A DNA stretch of 64,000 nt from Candidatus Hydrogenedentota bacterium (GTDB lineage Bacteria; Hydrogenedentota; Hydrogenedentia; Hydrogenedentales; JAEUWI01): assembly GCA_016182605.1 (NCBI GenBank), contig JACPGE010000070.1, positions 36,746 through 100,745 of the forward strand, in the 5' to 3' direction. A program made the position numbers and the translations under genes. The notes under the pieces were generated by a model. It was not told the DNA's origin. It was given only the letters and a program-made list of their open reading frames with translations, and did not search any database. Shown here piece by piece: positions 45,079-55,086 of this stretch (positions within the stretch are counted from its first letter, which is position 1; every line of letters begins with the position of its first letter).

Positions 45079-45787
45079 GGGCGGCGTTCAGATTTCCCAG
45101 ACGGGTTTTGACCCTCCCCGGGAGCGGGGAGACCACGCACACGGCGCAAACTACGCGCGCGTATTGTAAGTGATCCCCCTGCCACAATAAAGGCAAGTTT
45201 CGTTCAAAACCGCGTTCTAACCAAAAACTCACACTGGGGCCGCGCGCCCAAGCCCCACCAGCCACAGACATGGAATCCTCACGCCTTCCAGGCAAGTCCG
45301 GCAAACATGCCCATCATACATGAATCCGCATGCAAGCGTCTGTTTTTAATTTGTGACCATTAAAGGGGAATTTCGATAGATGTAGATTTTCAGACAGATT
45401 CGGCGCATGCCTTTTCAATGCAACCGGGGATTGGGCCATGAGCAAAGCTGGATCCCCATGCCCACCGGGCAATACCCCAAGGGAAAACCCGGTTTGTCTT
45501 CGCAGGGTCCAACTTTTGGAGTCTGTGTAGCTGTTTTCACAGGTGACGCCGCCTCGGAAGTGTGCTACACTCAACTTTATGGTCTATGGGCGGGATGCCG
45601 CCCGAACGTGCAGGTTGCATAAGTCATTGTGTGTCAGCCAGATACCGGGAAACGGCATTGTGCGATGCCCCCGGGGAGTGTCAACACACGCCAGGCAGGG
45701 TGCGTTACGGGAGAGGTGCCGGGTTTGTCCTGGCAGGCCCGGTGTGCGCCAAAGGACTACGACAACCTAAGAACAGGGTAGAAGTAC
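45079..45787. other. Divergent intergenic region between ppk1 and the redox cluster
   Basis: No frame here is convincing. A TGTGC-TACACT sequence at about 45561-45571 looks like an extended -10 for the plus strand and would leave a leader of roughly 200 bases. That leader contains a GGGCGG/CCGCCC hairpin near 45590-45605 and a GC-rich folded stretch at 45660-45760. I recognise no riboswitch. Confidence 0.4.
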
Positions 45788-46906
45788 ATGCCTCCTCAGG
45801 AACGGGTCTTCAATAACCGGGCACGGAAGGTCTTCCGCTCGCGGATTTCAAACGGCGAACTCTATTTTTCGGCTGGATTCCTGGTCTTCGTGTTCATTAT
45901 GGGCGGCTGGTTTGCGGCCCAGGGCACCAATTACGACCCCACCGAGCGCGATATTTCCATGGCGCTTATGGAGTCCGGATCCGTCGAGGACAACCTCTAC
46001 CGTACGCCCTTGAAACTCTGGGTAGATCCAGAACAGACCGCCACTGCTGCGCCAGGCGCCGCGCCGGCTGCAAACCTCGGTATCTTTCCCCCCGATATCG
46101 TGGGCAATGGCTGGACACCCTCCTCCCGAATGCAGGAGTTTGACGCCTCCAACCTCTATGAGAAGATCAACGGCCAGGCGCCGCAATACGTCGACTTTGG
46201 CTTCAACCGGCTCCACTACATCTCGCTGGAGAAGAAGGACGCGGGCCTGGATCTGAGTATTGAATTCTACGACATGGCCACCCTGCCCAATGCGATGGGC
46301 ATCTTTGGCGCGCAGCGCGACGTGGAACGCCCTCTGGAACAGACCGGCGACGCTTATTACTATCTCACCGACCTGGGCGCCTTGGGCATAGCCGGGCCGT
46401 TCTATTTCAAGATCAGCGGCAACGCGGTGGACCCCGGCATCATCGAAAAGTCCAAGGAACTGGCCGAGTCCTTCGGTATCCTGGCTTCCAGCGGCAATGT
46501 GGATGTGCCCAAGGCATTTGCCGTCCTTTCGAAAGCCCTCAAGGTGCCCTTTGAAACCATCATCTACGAAAAGATCGACGTCTTCCAGTTCTCCTTTGCG
46601 AAGGACTTCTGGTTTGGCAAACCCGATGTTGCGGGCGATCTCCGCTACTATCTGCATCAGGTGACCGATACCGAAGATCAGGCCCGTCTCTATGCCGATC
46701 TTGTGAGCAACTTTGAAGCGGACCATGACGCCATCAAAAACGATGGCGGAGTCGCGGTCTTGAAACACCAGTTCCTCTCCTCTTTCCAGGCCCTGTCTGC
46801 CGATCGGGGCTGGATCTTCGGAGCCGACGGCGCACCCGACGCTGAAACGGCTGAATCGGCTCTTAGCGCCCTGAAAGGAGCCCTCTTCAATGGCCAAGAA
46901 ATCTAA
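45788..46906 (+). CDS. DUF6599-like membrane-anchored protein
   Basis: 372 residues. One N-terminal membrane anchor (LYFSAGFLVFVFIMGGWFAA) and an exported domain with ASNLYEKINGQAPQYVDFGF, typical of the DUF6599 group that accompanies DUF362 proteins. Function is unknown. It overlaps the DUF362 gene by 17 bases and is the first gene of the redox cluster. Confidence 0.7.
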   Translation: MPPQERVFNNRARKVFRSRISNGELYFSAGFLVFVFIMGGWFAAQGTNYDPTERDISMALMESGSVEDNLYRTPLKLWVDPEQTATAAPGAAPAANLGIFPPDIVGNGWTPSSRMQEFDASNLYEKINGQAPQYVDFGFNRLHYISLEKKDAGLDLSIEFYDMATLPNAMGIFGAQRDVERPLEQTGDAYYYLTDLGALGIAGPFYFKISGNAVDPGIIEKSKELAESFGILASSGNVDVPKAFAVLSKALKVPFETIIYEKIDVFQFSFAKDFWFGKPDVAGDLRYYLHQVTDTEDQARLYADLVSNFEADHDAIKNDGGVAVLKHQFLSSFQALSADRGWIFGADGAPDAETAESALSALKGALFNGQEI

Positions 46907-47933
46907 GGGGATTCAACATCCCGGCTACGAAAAAGCCCCCATGGACCGGCGCGATTTCCTGCGCCGTGCCGCGTTGGTGGGGGGCATCGGCGGGGCGGCC
47001 TCCTACCTCGCGATGGCTCCCGAGAACTGGCCCTTGTCCATGCGCGACAAGACGGGTCTCCTCAGCAAGCCGGTCCACCTTCCCTTCCAGTTGCGCTCGT
47101 TCCAGGTGGAGAAGAAGGCGGGCTCGGCCGATATCGGCGTGGGCACGGAGGGCAATCCCATCGAAAAGCTCCGCCGCGCCATCGACGCCATCGGCGGTAT
47201 CGAGCATTTCATCAAGCCGGGCGACATCGTCCTGGTGAAGCCGAATGTGGCTTTCGATCGCTCGCCCTTGCTGGGCGCCACCTCCAATCCGGAGCTGCTG
47301 GAGCATCTCATTCGCATGTTGCTCGTGGATTGCCGCGCCCAGGAAGTGCGCGTGGCAGACAACCCCATCGAGTCGCCCCCGGACTGCTTCGAGAAAAGCA
47401 AGATACGGCTCGCCACGGAAGTGGGTGGCGGGCGCGTTTATCTGCCGGACTCCAATTCCTTCGAAATGCTGAACACCCCCGGGGCCAAACTCATTGAAAA
47501 CTGGTGGTTCTTCAACCGCCCCTTCACGAATGTGGACAAGGTGATCGGCCTGGCGCCCGTTAAGGATCACAACCTCTGCCACGCCTCCATGGGGATGAAG
47601 AACTGGTACGGCCTCCTCGGCGGCCGGCGCAACCAGTTTCACCAGGACATCCACGGCATTGTGTCGGACTTGTCCATCATGATTAAACCGACCTTTACCA
47701 TTATCGATGGCACCAACGTGCTGATGGAAAACGGCCCCACCGGCGGCGACCCCTCCAACGTGCGCAAGGGCGAAACCGTCCTGGCGGGCACCGACCCCGT
47801 GGCGCTCGACGCCTACGCGTTTGAACACCTGCTCCAGCGCGGCCGGGACTATCCCGAATACCTCTTCCAGGCCGAGGCCAAGGGCAGCGGCAAACTGGAC
47901 TGGGAAGGCCGCGTGAAGGAGATTCGCGGCTAA
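46890..47933 (+). CDS. Tat-exported DUF362 protein
   Basis: 347 residues. Twin-arginine signal RRDFLRRAALVGG. DUF362 core with VKPNVAFDRSPLLGATSNPE, GLAPVKDHNLCHASMGMKNW and IIDGTNVLMENGPTGGDP. DUF362 proteins often carry or accompany 4Fe-4S ferredoxin domains; this one has none, but a polyferredoxin is encoded 600 bases downstream. Reaction unknown. The twin-Arg signal implies folding (with cofactor) before export. Confidence 0.9.
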   Translation: MAKKSKGIQHPGYEKAPMDRRDFLRRAALVGGIGGAASYLAMAPENWPLSMRDKTGLLSKPVHLPFQLRSFQVEKKAGSADIGVGTEGNPIEKLRRAIDAIGGIEHFIKPGDIVLVKPNVAFDRSPLLGATSNPELLEHLIRMLLVDCRAQEVRVADNPIESPPDCFEKSKIRLATEVGGGRVYLPDSNSFEMLNTPGAKLIENWWFFNRPFTNVDKVIGLAPVKDHNLCHASMGMKNWYGLLGGRRNQFHQDIHGIVSDLSIMIKPTFTIIDGTNVLMENGPTGGDPSNVRKGETVLAGTDPVALDAYAFEHLLQRGRDYPEYLFQAEAKGSGKLDWEGRVKEIRG

Positions 47934-48130
47934 ATATTCCGCTCATGGATTTCCACGGCGGACCGTGGGAACGGACAATTACGGTTTGCATCGTCCCGGC
48001 CGCCAAGAGACCGTTCACACTCGGAATGAGAGTGGTGCAGTACGAGCCAATCCGCGCTTACGCAGCGCACAGAAGGCTTTACTCCGTGAAATGGCATAGC
48101 GAGACCGTAAAACGAGGTGAAACGGAAGCA

Positions 48131-48535
48131 GTGGGCAGCACCCAGCTTCGCTTCATTCACTTCCGCGGCCTGGGGCCTTTCGTGCTTGGCACGGTGCACC
48201 AGGCCAGCGTGTTGAACGAGACCAATGTCTCCGACTTCGCGCGGGACTTGCGGCAGTTTATGGAGAAGTATCCGGACCGGAACTTGTTGTTGTGTTTCAA
48301 GCAGGTGGCGTATCTGTCGAGCACGGTGCTCACGGAACTGATGCGGGCCCACAAGGGGCTTCAGGCGCAGGGCGGCGGGTTGAGCGTATGCAGTTTGCGG
48401 GATACCCTCCGCGAGGTGTTTTCGATTACGAATTTCGACAAGGCCATCCGGGTCTTCGACAGCCCGGAGCATGCACTGAAGTCGGTGTCCGCCAAGCCGG
48501 ATACTTCGTGGCTCTCCAGATTTAGAAACAGGTAA
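48131..48535 (+). CDS. STAS-domain protein
   Basis: About 134 residues from a GTG with GGAAG close upstream. The fold is the anti-anti-sigma/STAS type: [20 protein letters not shown]…[21 protein letters not shown]…[19 protein letters not shown]. The Asp-Ser phosphorylation site becomes Leu-Ser-Ser here, so Ser could still be modified. The frame is open back to 47945, but the extra 60 codons look non-coding. It sits between DUF362 and the polyferredoxin. Confidence 0.7.
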   Translation: MGSTQLRFIHFRGLGPFVLGTVHQASVLNETNVSDFARDLRQFMEKYPDRNLLLCFKQVAYLSSTVLTELMRAHKGLQAQGGGLSVCSLRDTLREVFSITNFDKAIRVFDSPEHALKSVSAKPDTSWLSRFRNR

Positions 48536-48543
48536 AGGCAGTC

Positions 48544-50187
48544 ATGGCAGAAACGGAAAAGAAAGCGTCCGCGCCCATCGAAGTGCGGCAGAAGCTCCGC
48601 ATCACCAACGTGCGCATCGTGTCCCAGGTCTTTTTCTTCGGGGTTTTTCTTTTCTCCGTTTGGGCCACCTGGACCACGCGCCTCGGCGGCTATCCCGTCT
48701 CGCGGATTCTGGAGATGGACCCTCTGGTCATGATCTCCACGATGCTTTCCACCGGCTATGTGTACCGCCATCTGGGCTGGGGCATACTCATCATCGCGGT
48801 GACCCTGCTCTTCGGCCGCGTCTTCTGCAATTGGATCTGCCCCTACGGCACACTGCATCAGTTCGTCGGCTGGGTCTTCAACACGCGCAAGCCCAAAGAA
48901 CGCATCGAGAGCAACGCCTACAAGAACCTCTACATTCTCAAGTACGCCATCCTCACCGTCTTTCTGCTTATGGCTTTCATGGGCGCACTCCAGATCGGGC
49001 TGCTCGACCCCATCTGCCTCATGTACCGCACCTTTGCAACGGTGGTCGCCCCCGCCGTCGATATGGGCCTGGACACCGCCACGCTCACCGCAAACGGCCT
49101 CAGTCTTGAACCCAAGTGGCTCCAGGACATCAAGTTCGGCCCGGGGGTGGGTCCGCGCATTTTCGTCGGATCGTTCTGGGTGGGCCTGATGATCTTTGCC
49201 TTGGTCGGCGCGAACGTTATTCTGCCGCGCTTTTTCTGCCGTGTGCTGTGCCCGCTTGGCGCGCTCCTGGGCGTGCTCTCGCGCTTCTCCGTTTTCCGCA
49301 TCAACCGCGACGTGCACAAATGCACCGACTGCAACCTGTGTCTCACGCGCTGTGAAGGCGCCGCCGACCCCCAGAGCCAGGTGCGTGTCAGCGAATGCTT
49401 CTCCTGTATGAACTGCATCGACGATTGCCCGGAAGACGCCCTCTCCTTCACCGCCTTCGGGCTCGACAAGAAGCAGGTGGTGGCTGCCCCGGACATGTCG
49501 CGGCGCAAGCTGGTCTTTGCCGGCATTGCGGGGCTCATGGCCTACCCCATGGTGAAGAATCACGGCGTCAATACGGACGAGAATTTTTCTCCTGCGCTGA
49601 TCCGTCCGCCGGGCTCGGTGGAAGAGTCCAATTTCCTTGCCAAGTGCATCAAATGCGATCAATGTATCAAGTCGTGCCCGACCAACGTGCTGCAACCCGC
49701 CACCTACGATGTGGCGGGCCTGGAAGGGCTGTGGACACCGGTGATGAACTTCGAGATTGGCCATTGCCAGCTCAAGTGCACCATGTGCTCGGAAGTGTGC
49801 CCCACGGGCGCCATCCGGAAGATCACCGTGGAAGAGAAAATGGGCAAGGGCAAGTTTGCCGAAACGGGCCCGATCCGGCTGGGCACGGCCTTCTTCGACA
49901 AGGGCCGCTGCCTGCCCCACGCCATGGAAATCCCCTGTGTGGTCTGCGAAGAGGTCTGTCCGGTATCGCCCAAGGCCATCCAGACCAAAGACGTCGAAAT
50001 TAAGGATGTATATGGAAACGTGGTTGTCCTGAATCAACCTTTCATCGTGCCCGATTTGTGCATCGGCTGCGGCATTTGCGAAACCGAGTGCCCCGTGAAA
50101 GACGATCGTGCCGTGTACGTGACCGCCGTGGGCGAAAGCCGCTCCACCGAACGGCGCCTCCTGTTGAAACATCGAGTACAAGCCTGA
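48544..50187 (+). CDS. Membrane polyferredoxin (NapH/NosR-like fused to NapG-like clusters)
   Basis: 547 residues. The N-terminal half has about four membrane helices and two C-x3-CP loops ([16 protein letters not shown]) as in NapH/RdxA. Then come ferredoxin clusters: [66 protein letters not shown] and [13 protein letters not shown]. Between them [16 protein letters not shown] resembles an internal twin-Arg segment, so this is probably a fusion of NapH-type and NapG-type proteins. It should carry electrons from the quinol pool across the membrane to periplasmic partners such as the next gene product. Confidence 0.9.
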   Translation: MAETEKKASAPIEVRQKLRITNVRIVSQVFFFGVFLFSVWATWTTRLGGYPVSRILEMDPLVMISTMLSTGYVYRHLGWGILIIAVTLLFGRVFCNWICPYGTLHQFVGWVFNTRKPKERIESNAYKNLYILKYAILTVFLLMAFMGALQIGLLDPICLMYRTFATVVAPAVDMGLDTATLTANGLSLEPKWLQDIKFGPGVGPRIFVGSFWVGLMIFALVGANVILPRFFCRVLCPLGALLGVLSRFSVFRINRDVHKCTDCNLCLTRCEGAADPQSQVRVSECFSCMNCIDDCPEDALSFTAFGLDKKQVVAAPDMSRRKLVFAGIAGLMAYPMVKNHGVNTDENFSPALIRPPGSVEESNFLAKCIKCDQCIKSCPTNVLQPATYDVAGLEGLWTPVMNFEIGHCQLKCTMCSEVCPTGAIRKITVEEKMGKGKFAETGPIRLGTAFFDKGRCLPHAMEIPCVVCEEVCPVSPKAIQTKDVEIKDVYGNVVVLNQPFIVPDLCIGCGICETECPVKDDRAVYVTAVGESRSTERRLLLKHRVQA

Positions 50188-50278
50188 AGTTTCGAAGGCT
50201 CCCCATAACTATGTTGCCGGGTTGAAATAAACGCGCCGCGCATTCGAGGCGGACGGGCGCACACAGAGGAGTGCTACC

Positions 50279-51535
50279 ATGAAGGAAGATACCATCGGCC
50301 GCCGGATGTTCATGAAACAGGCCGCGCTCACCGGCGGGGGCTTCGGTATGCTGGCTGCCGGCGCCGCTGGCGCGCAGGACGAGTACGGCGCCGCCCCCGC
50401 AGCACCGCAAGACAGCGCCCCCGCGGCGCCGATCGACCTTCCCGAAGGCACCAAGGTGCCCCGGAAACCGCTGGGCAAGACTGGAAGAGAAGTCCCCATT
50501 CTGCTCATGGGCTGCTCCCAGAAATTCGATCCGAAGTATGACCGCCGTCTGCACATGGCCTACAAGCTGGGCGTCGATTACCTCGATACCGCCCAGGGCT
50601 ATGCCAATGGCCAATCTCACAAGACGCTTGCCCCTTTCCTGGAGCAGGTGGGCCGCAAGAACGCGTGGGTGACCTCCAAAGTTCACCTCGAAGGCCGCGT
50701 CGCGACGCCGGAGAACTTTGTCAAGCACCTTGAGGAAAACTGCCTGCCCGATCTCGCCACCGACTACCTGGATATGTTCTTCATGCACATGGTGAAGGAC
50801 GAAGCCCTCTTGGAGCCCGAATACATCAAGATGGGCGACGACCTGAAGAAGTCCGGCAAAGCCCAGTTGTTTGGCTTCTCCTGCCATGACGGCAACGTGG
50901 TCGAACTGATGAACAAGGCGGCCCGCGTGGGCGGCATCGACGCCATCATGTTCCGCTACAACTTCCGCCAGTACGGCGATATGGAATTGAACAAGTCCAT
51001 CGATGCCTGCAAAGCCGCCGGCATCGGTCTCATCGCCATGAAGACCCAGGCCTCCGTGCCCGAAGACCTCGAAAAAGTCATCGAGTTCAAGTCCGCGCAA
51101 AACTCCCTGGCCCAGGCCAAGATCAAGGCCGTCTGGGCGGACGATCGCATCGACTCGCTCGTCTCCTCCATGCAGAATGTGCAGCAGGTGCAAGAAAACG
51201 TGGCGGCCGCCTGCTCGAACACCAAGCTCTCCATGAATGAGTTTGTTCAGCTCAACCGGCTCGCCGCGCTCACCGCCGCGTATGCCTGTAATGGCTGTTC
51301 GCATCTCTGCGAAGCCAAGGTCCAGGGCAACCTCAAGATCGCCCAGCAAATGCGTTATCTCATGTACCACGACAGCTACGGCGACACGGAAACGGCGCGC
51401 GCACTCTACGCGCAGTTGAGCCCTGAAGAGCGCGACTTCGATGGCGTCGACCTCAGCGGCGCCATGGCGGTCTGCCCCCAGAAGATCAACATCGCCCAGC
51501 GCCTGGCCGATGCCCGCGCCCATTTGATGGCGTGA
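50279..51535 (+). CDS. Tat-exported aldo/keto reductase with C-terminal 4Fe-4S motif
   Basis: 418 residues. Twin-Arg signal GRRMFMKQAALTGGGFGML and an Ala/Pro linker precede the barrel. The catalytic region has GVDYLDTAQGYANGQSH (Asp, Tyr) and VTSKVHLEG (Lys). At the end ACNGCSHLCE and later AVCPQKINI supply four Cys for an iron-sulfur cluster, as in the ferredoxin-type AKR group. It follows the polyferredoxin by 91 bases and may take electrons from it. Substrate unknown. Confidence 0.9.
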   Translation: MKEDTIGRRMFMKQAALTGGGFGMLAAGAAGAQDEYGAAPAAPQDSAPAAPIDLPEGTKVPRKPLGKTGREVPILLMGCSQKFDPKYDRRLHMAYKLGVDYLDTAQGYANGQSHKTLAPFLEQVGRKNAWVTSKVHLEGRVATPENFVKHLEENCLPDLATDYLDMFFMHMVKDEALLEPEYIKMGDDLKKSGKAQLFGFSCHDGNVVELMNKAARVGGIDAIMFRYNFRQYGDMELNKSIDACKAAGIGLIAMKTQASVPEDLEKVIEFKSAQNSLAQAKIKAVWADDRIDSLVSSMQNVQQVQENVAAACSNTKLSMNEFVQLNRLAALTAAYACNGCSHLCEAKVQGNLKIAQQMRYLMYHDSYGDTETARALYAQLSPEERDFDGVDLSGAMAVCPQKINIAQRLADARAHLMA

Positions 51536-51556
51536 AACGGAGAACCGTTTCTAAGG

Positions 51557-51600
51557 AATAGGGCCTATAGGTCGTATATGACCTATAGGCCCTATTTATA
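51557..51600 (+). terminator. Terminator of the redox cluster
   Basis: A 17-bp perfect stem (AATAGGGCCTATAGGTC with its complement), 6-base loop, then TATTTATA. The U-run is weak, but the stem is very stable and lies 21 bases past the reductase stop. Confidence 0.7.
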
Positions 51601-51618
51601 ATTGGAGGGTAAAATCTC

Positions 51619-52071
51619 ATGACCCAGGACCCCCACCGCCCCATTGCCGTGGATTGCTTTAACGCCTGCTGGGAGTATATCGAGAAACCCGATCGAACGC
51701 CGGATGACGACGAGGCCATGCGGCGTCTTGCAGAAGTGTCTTTCTGGGCCTGGCAACAGAGCCCGGCCTGCACCCCGAAGCAACGGGCCATCGGGTACTG
51801 GCAACTCTCCCGGGCCTATGCCATCTCCGGCCTCGGTCCGCAGGCACTGCGATATGCGGAGAAATCGCTTGCAGCGCACGCAGAAGGCGCGCTTTCGGAC
51901 TTCTACTGGGGTTACGCGTATGAAGCCCTGGCCCGCGCCTCTCTGGTCTGTGGAAATCGGGAAGCCTGTGAGGCAGCCCTTCGCGAGGCACGAACCCGCC
52001 TCACACGCGTGAGCGACACGGAAGAGCACAAGGCCCTCGAAGCCGATCTGCGCACCATCGGGACGGAGTAA
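51619..52071 (+). CDS. Small helical TPR-like protein
   Basis: 150 residues, rich in Ala, Trp and Tyr, all-helical: YWQLSRAYAISGLGPQALRY and DFYWGYAYEALARASLVCG look like two TPR-type repeats. GGAGGG lies 11 bases before the ATG. No family recognised and no signal peptide. It stands alone after the terminator and converges with mnmA. Confidence 0.75.
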   Translation: MTQDPHRPIAVDCFNACWEYIEKPDRTPDDDEAMRRLAEVSFWAWQQSPACTPKQRAIGYWQLSRAYAISGLGPQALRYAEKSLAAHAEGALSDFYWGYAYEALARASLVCGNREACEAALREARTRLTRVSDTEEHKALEADLRTIGTE

Positions 52072-52126
52072 TCGCAGGACTTCATTTGCATTCGGGATCA
52101 GTTGCGTTGCGGGATCGGTTGCCGCC

Positions 52127-53227
52127 TCATACCCGGGCCGCGGCCACCTCAAAGTCCTTGACTATCGCGGCCGCGAGCACATAGCCGTCGTGGTCGTAGA
52201 AGACCGCCCACTGGCCCGGGGTGACGGACTTCTGCGGGTCGTGGAGCACCACGCGCAACTTCTGGCCCTCGGGATGCACCGTACAGGGCGCCGCGTCGTG
52301 GCGGGATCGCAGTTGCACCAGACAATCGAAGGGCTCCGTCTGCAACCCCAGGCCGCCCCAGCTTGCCGCCAGGGTCGTAAAGGCCGTATTGAAGGTTTCC
52401 TCTTCCACGCCCACGATAAGCGTGTTCGTGGCCACCTCCAGGCGCAACACGTAGAGTGGCTGCTCGTGTGCGATGCCCAGGCCCCGGCGCTGGCCGATGG
52501 TGTAGTGCATCAGCCCCCGATGCTCGCCCAGCACCTGGCCCGATTCCGTCTTGATGGGCCCCGGCCTGCCCGCGCCTATGCGCCCTTCCAGGAAGCCGCC
52601 ATAGTTCCGGTCGGGAACAAAGCAGATCTCTTGGCTGTCCTTCTTCGTGGCCATGCCAAAATCGAGTTTCCAGGCGCGCTGACGCACCTCGTCTTTCGTC
52701 AGCCCGCCGAGGGGGAAGAAGGCCCGCCGCAACTGGGGCTGGGTCAGGGGGGAGAGCACGTAGCTCTGGTCCTTCTCACGGTGAACGGCCCGCCGCAGCG
52801 AAAGGCGGTCGCCCCGGGGCTCCAGCCGCGCGTAGTGCCCCATGGCGATGTAATCCGCCCCAATCTTGTCCGCCCACTGGTAGAGGGCGCCAAATTTGAT
52901 CATCCGGTTGCACCGTGCGCAGGGATTGGGGGTGCGGCCGGCCTCATACTCGGCCACGAAGTGGCTGATGATATCCCGGTCGAAGCGTTCCACGGCATGC
53001 ATGACCTGATGCTCCATCCCCACCTTGTCACAGATCCGCTTGGCGTCGGCCACGGCTTCCAGACCACAGCACGGCTCAAAGACGGACTTGCCGGGGTGTT
53101 CCGGCACCAGGCGCATGGTCACGCCGACACAGTCGTAGCCCGCATCCACCAACAGGGCCGCCGTGACGGCGCTATCGACGCCGCCGCTCATCGCGACCAG
53201 GATTTTGGAATTCAGTGGAGGGGCCAT
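52127..53227 (-). CDS. mnmA: tRNA 2-thiouridylase MnmA
   Basis: 366 residues. PP-loop LVAMSGGVDSAVTA; catalytic cysteines in PNPCARCNRMIKF and SQEICFVPD; GHYARLEPRGD and YTIGQRRGLGI complete the signature. It puts sulfur on U34 of Glu, Gln and Lys tRNAs. C-terminal beta-barrel GQWAVFYDHDGYVLAAAIV. Note a CCGLEAVADAKRICDKVG insertion typical of many non-proteobacterial MnmA proteins. Confidence 0.96.
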   Translation of the reverse strand: MAPPLNSKILVAMSGGVDSAVTAALLVDAGYDCVGVTMRLVPEHPGKSVFEPCCGLEAVADAKRICDKVGMEHQVMHAVERFDRDIISHFVAEYEAGRTPNPCARCNRMIKFGALYQWADKIGADYIAMGHYARLEPRGDRLSLRRAVHREKDQSYVLSPLTQPQLRRAFFPLGGLTKDEVRQRAWKLDFGMATKKDSQEICFVPDRNYGGFLEGRIGAGRPGPIKTESGQVLGEHRGLMHYTIGQRRGLGIAHEQPLYVLRLEVATNTLIVGVEEETFNTAFTTLAASWGGLGLQTEPFDCLVQLRSRHDAAPCTVHPEGQKLRVVLHDPQKSVTPGQWAVFYDHDGYVLAAAIVKDFEVAAARV

Positions 53228-53413
53228 GGGGTAGACTCATTGCGGTTGCCGCGCGAGGATCATGATTGTTCTCACGGTCCGCCGTGGGAATGCATACCAG
53301 TTTACCATGCGAACTGCCAGTAACGAGAAAGCCCCCTCATCCACCGTTGCACCGGGGATCAAGGGGGAAGCTGTCGATTGACTTGGGAGCAAGGCGGCGA
53401 GAAGGCTGTACGC

Positions 53414-53842
53414 TTAGGGCGCGACCTTCAGTTCTTGCTGCTCTTGACCATTGGAATCGGCGGGTTTCCGGCTCGGCGGCTTGATCTCGCCGGGCGCCTT
53501 CATCGTGCAACGCCCTTCGAACAGCACACCCTCGGCGATGCTGATGCGCGGCGCCGTGATATCGCCGACCACTTTGCCGGTTGCCGTAATCTCCAGCCGG
53601 TCATGGGCGAAGACGTTTCCTTCGACCATTCCGCTGATGATCACCTGCCCGGCCACCAGATCGGCCTTGATCTTGCCCGATTCCTGGACCACGATCGTGT
53701 CGCTGCACTCAATATGGCCGATCACGGCGCCTTCGACGCGGATCGTGCCTTCCGAGTGGATCTCGCCACGTATGGTGGTGCCTTGGCCAATGATACTGGC
53801 CACTTTGTTCTCGTTGTAATTCTTCGATCGTTTGTCCAGCAT
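53414..53842 (-). CDS. Bactofilin
   Basis: 142 residues. Right-handed beta-helix core with short strands: ASIIGQGTTIRGEIHSEGTI…ESGKIKADLVAGQVIISGMV…ITATGKVVGDITAPRISIA. It is flanked by an unstructured basic N-terminus and a Pro/Gln-rich tail. Bactofilins form cytoplasmic filaments for local wall remodelling. It follows the M23 peptidase gene by 5 bases, the same pairing seen with curvature and stalk systems. Confidence 0.95.
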   Translation of the reverse strand: MLDKRSKNYNENKVASIIGQGTTIRGEIHSEGTIRVEGAVIGHIECSDTIVVQESGKIKADLVAGQVIISGMVEGNVFAHDRLEITATGKVVGDITAPRISIAEGVLFEGRCTMKAPGEIKPPSRKPADSNGQEQQELKVAP

Positions 53843-53847
53843 GCTGA

Positions 53848-54861
53848 TTAGTCGCTCACATAGCGGCCGGGATTCACCGGCTTGCCGTTTTCATGCACTT
53901 CGTAATGCAGGTGAGCGCCGGTGCTTCTGCCCGTGCTGCCCACCAAACCCAAAATGGAACCGCGGTCCACCGTGTCTCCAGTTTCCACCAAACGCTTCGA
54001 CATATGGCCAAACCAGCTTTCCAGCCCGTTGCCATGGTCGACGCACACCAGATGGCCCAAGTATTGATCATAGACCGAATCTTTTACCACCCCCTTCGCC
54101 GTCGACACCACCTTCGTCCCCACCGGCGCCGAGATGTCCATCCCGTCGTGGTGGCGCACGCGCCGGTTAAACGGATCGCGCCGGTACCCATAGCGGGAGG
54201 TGATGACCCCCTTGCCGTTCAACAGCGGCCACACCGAGGGCAGCCGCTCCACGCGATCCTTGTCCACAGCCACCGCCTCGACCAAATCCGAAAGGCTCTG
54301 ACGGCGCAGGTGAATCTCCTGAAGGATCAAGTCCGCCGAGGGGCGCGCCATCCCGTAAATGACGTGCGGGGGACGCAAGTGTTCGTCCACCACGGCCAGC
54401 AGGGCACCGCCGGGCCCCCCGCCCATGCCGCCGCCCATGCCTTTTTCACCCGCCTGTGGCGCCTCTTCGCCCTGCTCCGTGCGGGGGGCCAGGCCGGTGA
54501 TCTCCCGGGCCTTGGTCTCCATATCATAGAGGGTGTTCAATTCCGAGGTGATCTTCGTCAGGCTGGCTTCGTATTCGGCCCGCAGGCGCTCTTCCAGCTC
54601 GGCCAATTCGGCTTCGGGCACGGCGGCTTCCGGTTTCTCCTCTACCGCGGGGGAAGCGGCCTGGAACTGAAGCGCACGGTTCGTTTCGTGCAGCGATTGC
54701 ACCTGCTCCGCCATCACCGATTGGCGCTGGAAAAAAAAGGCTGTAGCGAAACTCAACGTCGTCAGTATTGTAAGAAGGGAGAGACCATGCCAACTGGCCA
54801 GTGTAAAGGTGCGCGTGCTGCTCCGATCATGTGGAATCAGCATCACCGTCCAAGTCTTCAT
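53848..54861 (-). CDS. M23 family (LytM-type) peptidoglycan endopeptidase
   Basis: 337 residues. N-terminal membrane anchor (LSLLTILTTLSFATAFFF), a coiled coil (ELEERLRAEYEASLTKITSE), a Gly/Met-rich spacer and a C-terminal M23 domain. The zinc ligands are intact: HHDGMDISAP (His, Asp) and GAHLHYEV (His-x-His), with FGHMSKR as active-site His. It cleaves cross-bridges in the periplasm, probably steered by the bactofilin. Confidence 0.95.
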   Translation of the reverse strand: MKTWTVMLIPHDRSSTRTFTLASWHGLSLLTILTTLSFATAFFFQRQSVMAEQVQSLHETNRALQFQAASPAVEEKPEAAVPEAELAELEERLRAEYEASLTKITSELNTLYDMETKAREITGLAPRTEQGEEAPQAGEKGMGGGMGGGPGGALLAVVDEHLRPPHVIYGMARPSADLILQEIHLRRQSLSDLVEAVAVDKDRVERLPSVWPLLNGKGVITSRYGYRRDPFNRRVRHHDGMDISAPVGTKVVSTAKGVVKDSVYDQYLGHLVCVDHGNGLESWFGHMSKRLVETGDTVDRGSILGLVGSTGRSTGAHLHYEVHENGKPVNPGRYVSD

Positions 54862-55003
54862 TCGTTATACGTGCTCCCGGATTCACCTTAAAGGATTAAG
54901 GTTTACGGTACGGCTCACTCGCGAGGCGACTGCATGCTGCCTCAGCATATGATATAATTTCTAATGGCATTGTCGGCGGTTCGGGTTCCCGATCAGTAGC
55001 CGA

Positions 55004-55032
55004 ACTATAGCAAATGGGGCTTGCTCTGTCAA
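55004..55032 (-). promoter_or_regulatory. Strong sigma70 promoter for the M23-bactofilin operon
   Basis: On the minus strand TTGACA, exactly 17 bases, TATAGT; about 140 bases before the M23 start. One of the best promoter matches in the window. The rest of 54862-55086 contains no gene. Confidence 0.75.
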
Positions 55033-55086
55033 TTCTGACCGGTCTGCCGTTTCCAAAATCGGGTTTTAATTGATTTTTTGAGCCCG

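Noticed and set aside
43618..45111. 497-codon plus-strand ORF opposite ppk1
   Set aside because: Antisense shadow rich in His/Arg; ppk1 motifs are unambiguous.
45358..45380. TAAAGGGG…CGATAG as a fourth sigma28 promoter
   Set aside because: The spacing between boxes is about 7 bases too short and the GCC of the -10 is missing.
45314..45816. Several 70-90 codon ORFs in the ppk1-redox gap
   Set aside because: They overlap each other in different frames, have no ribosome sites and no recognisable protein features.
47945..48130. N-terminal extension of the STAS gene
   Set aside because: The extra codons show no conserved or structured sequence; the STAS fold starts after the GTG at 48131.
48361..50181. 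606-codon minus-strand ORF opposite the polyferredoxin gene
   Set aside because: Low-complexity Glu/His/Arg translation; the plus strand encodes ordered Cys clusters.
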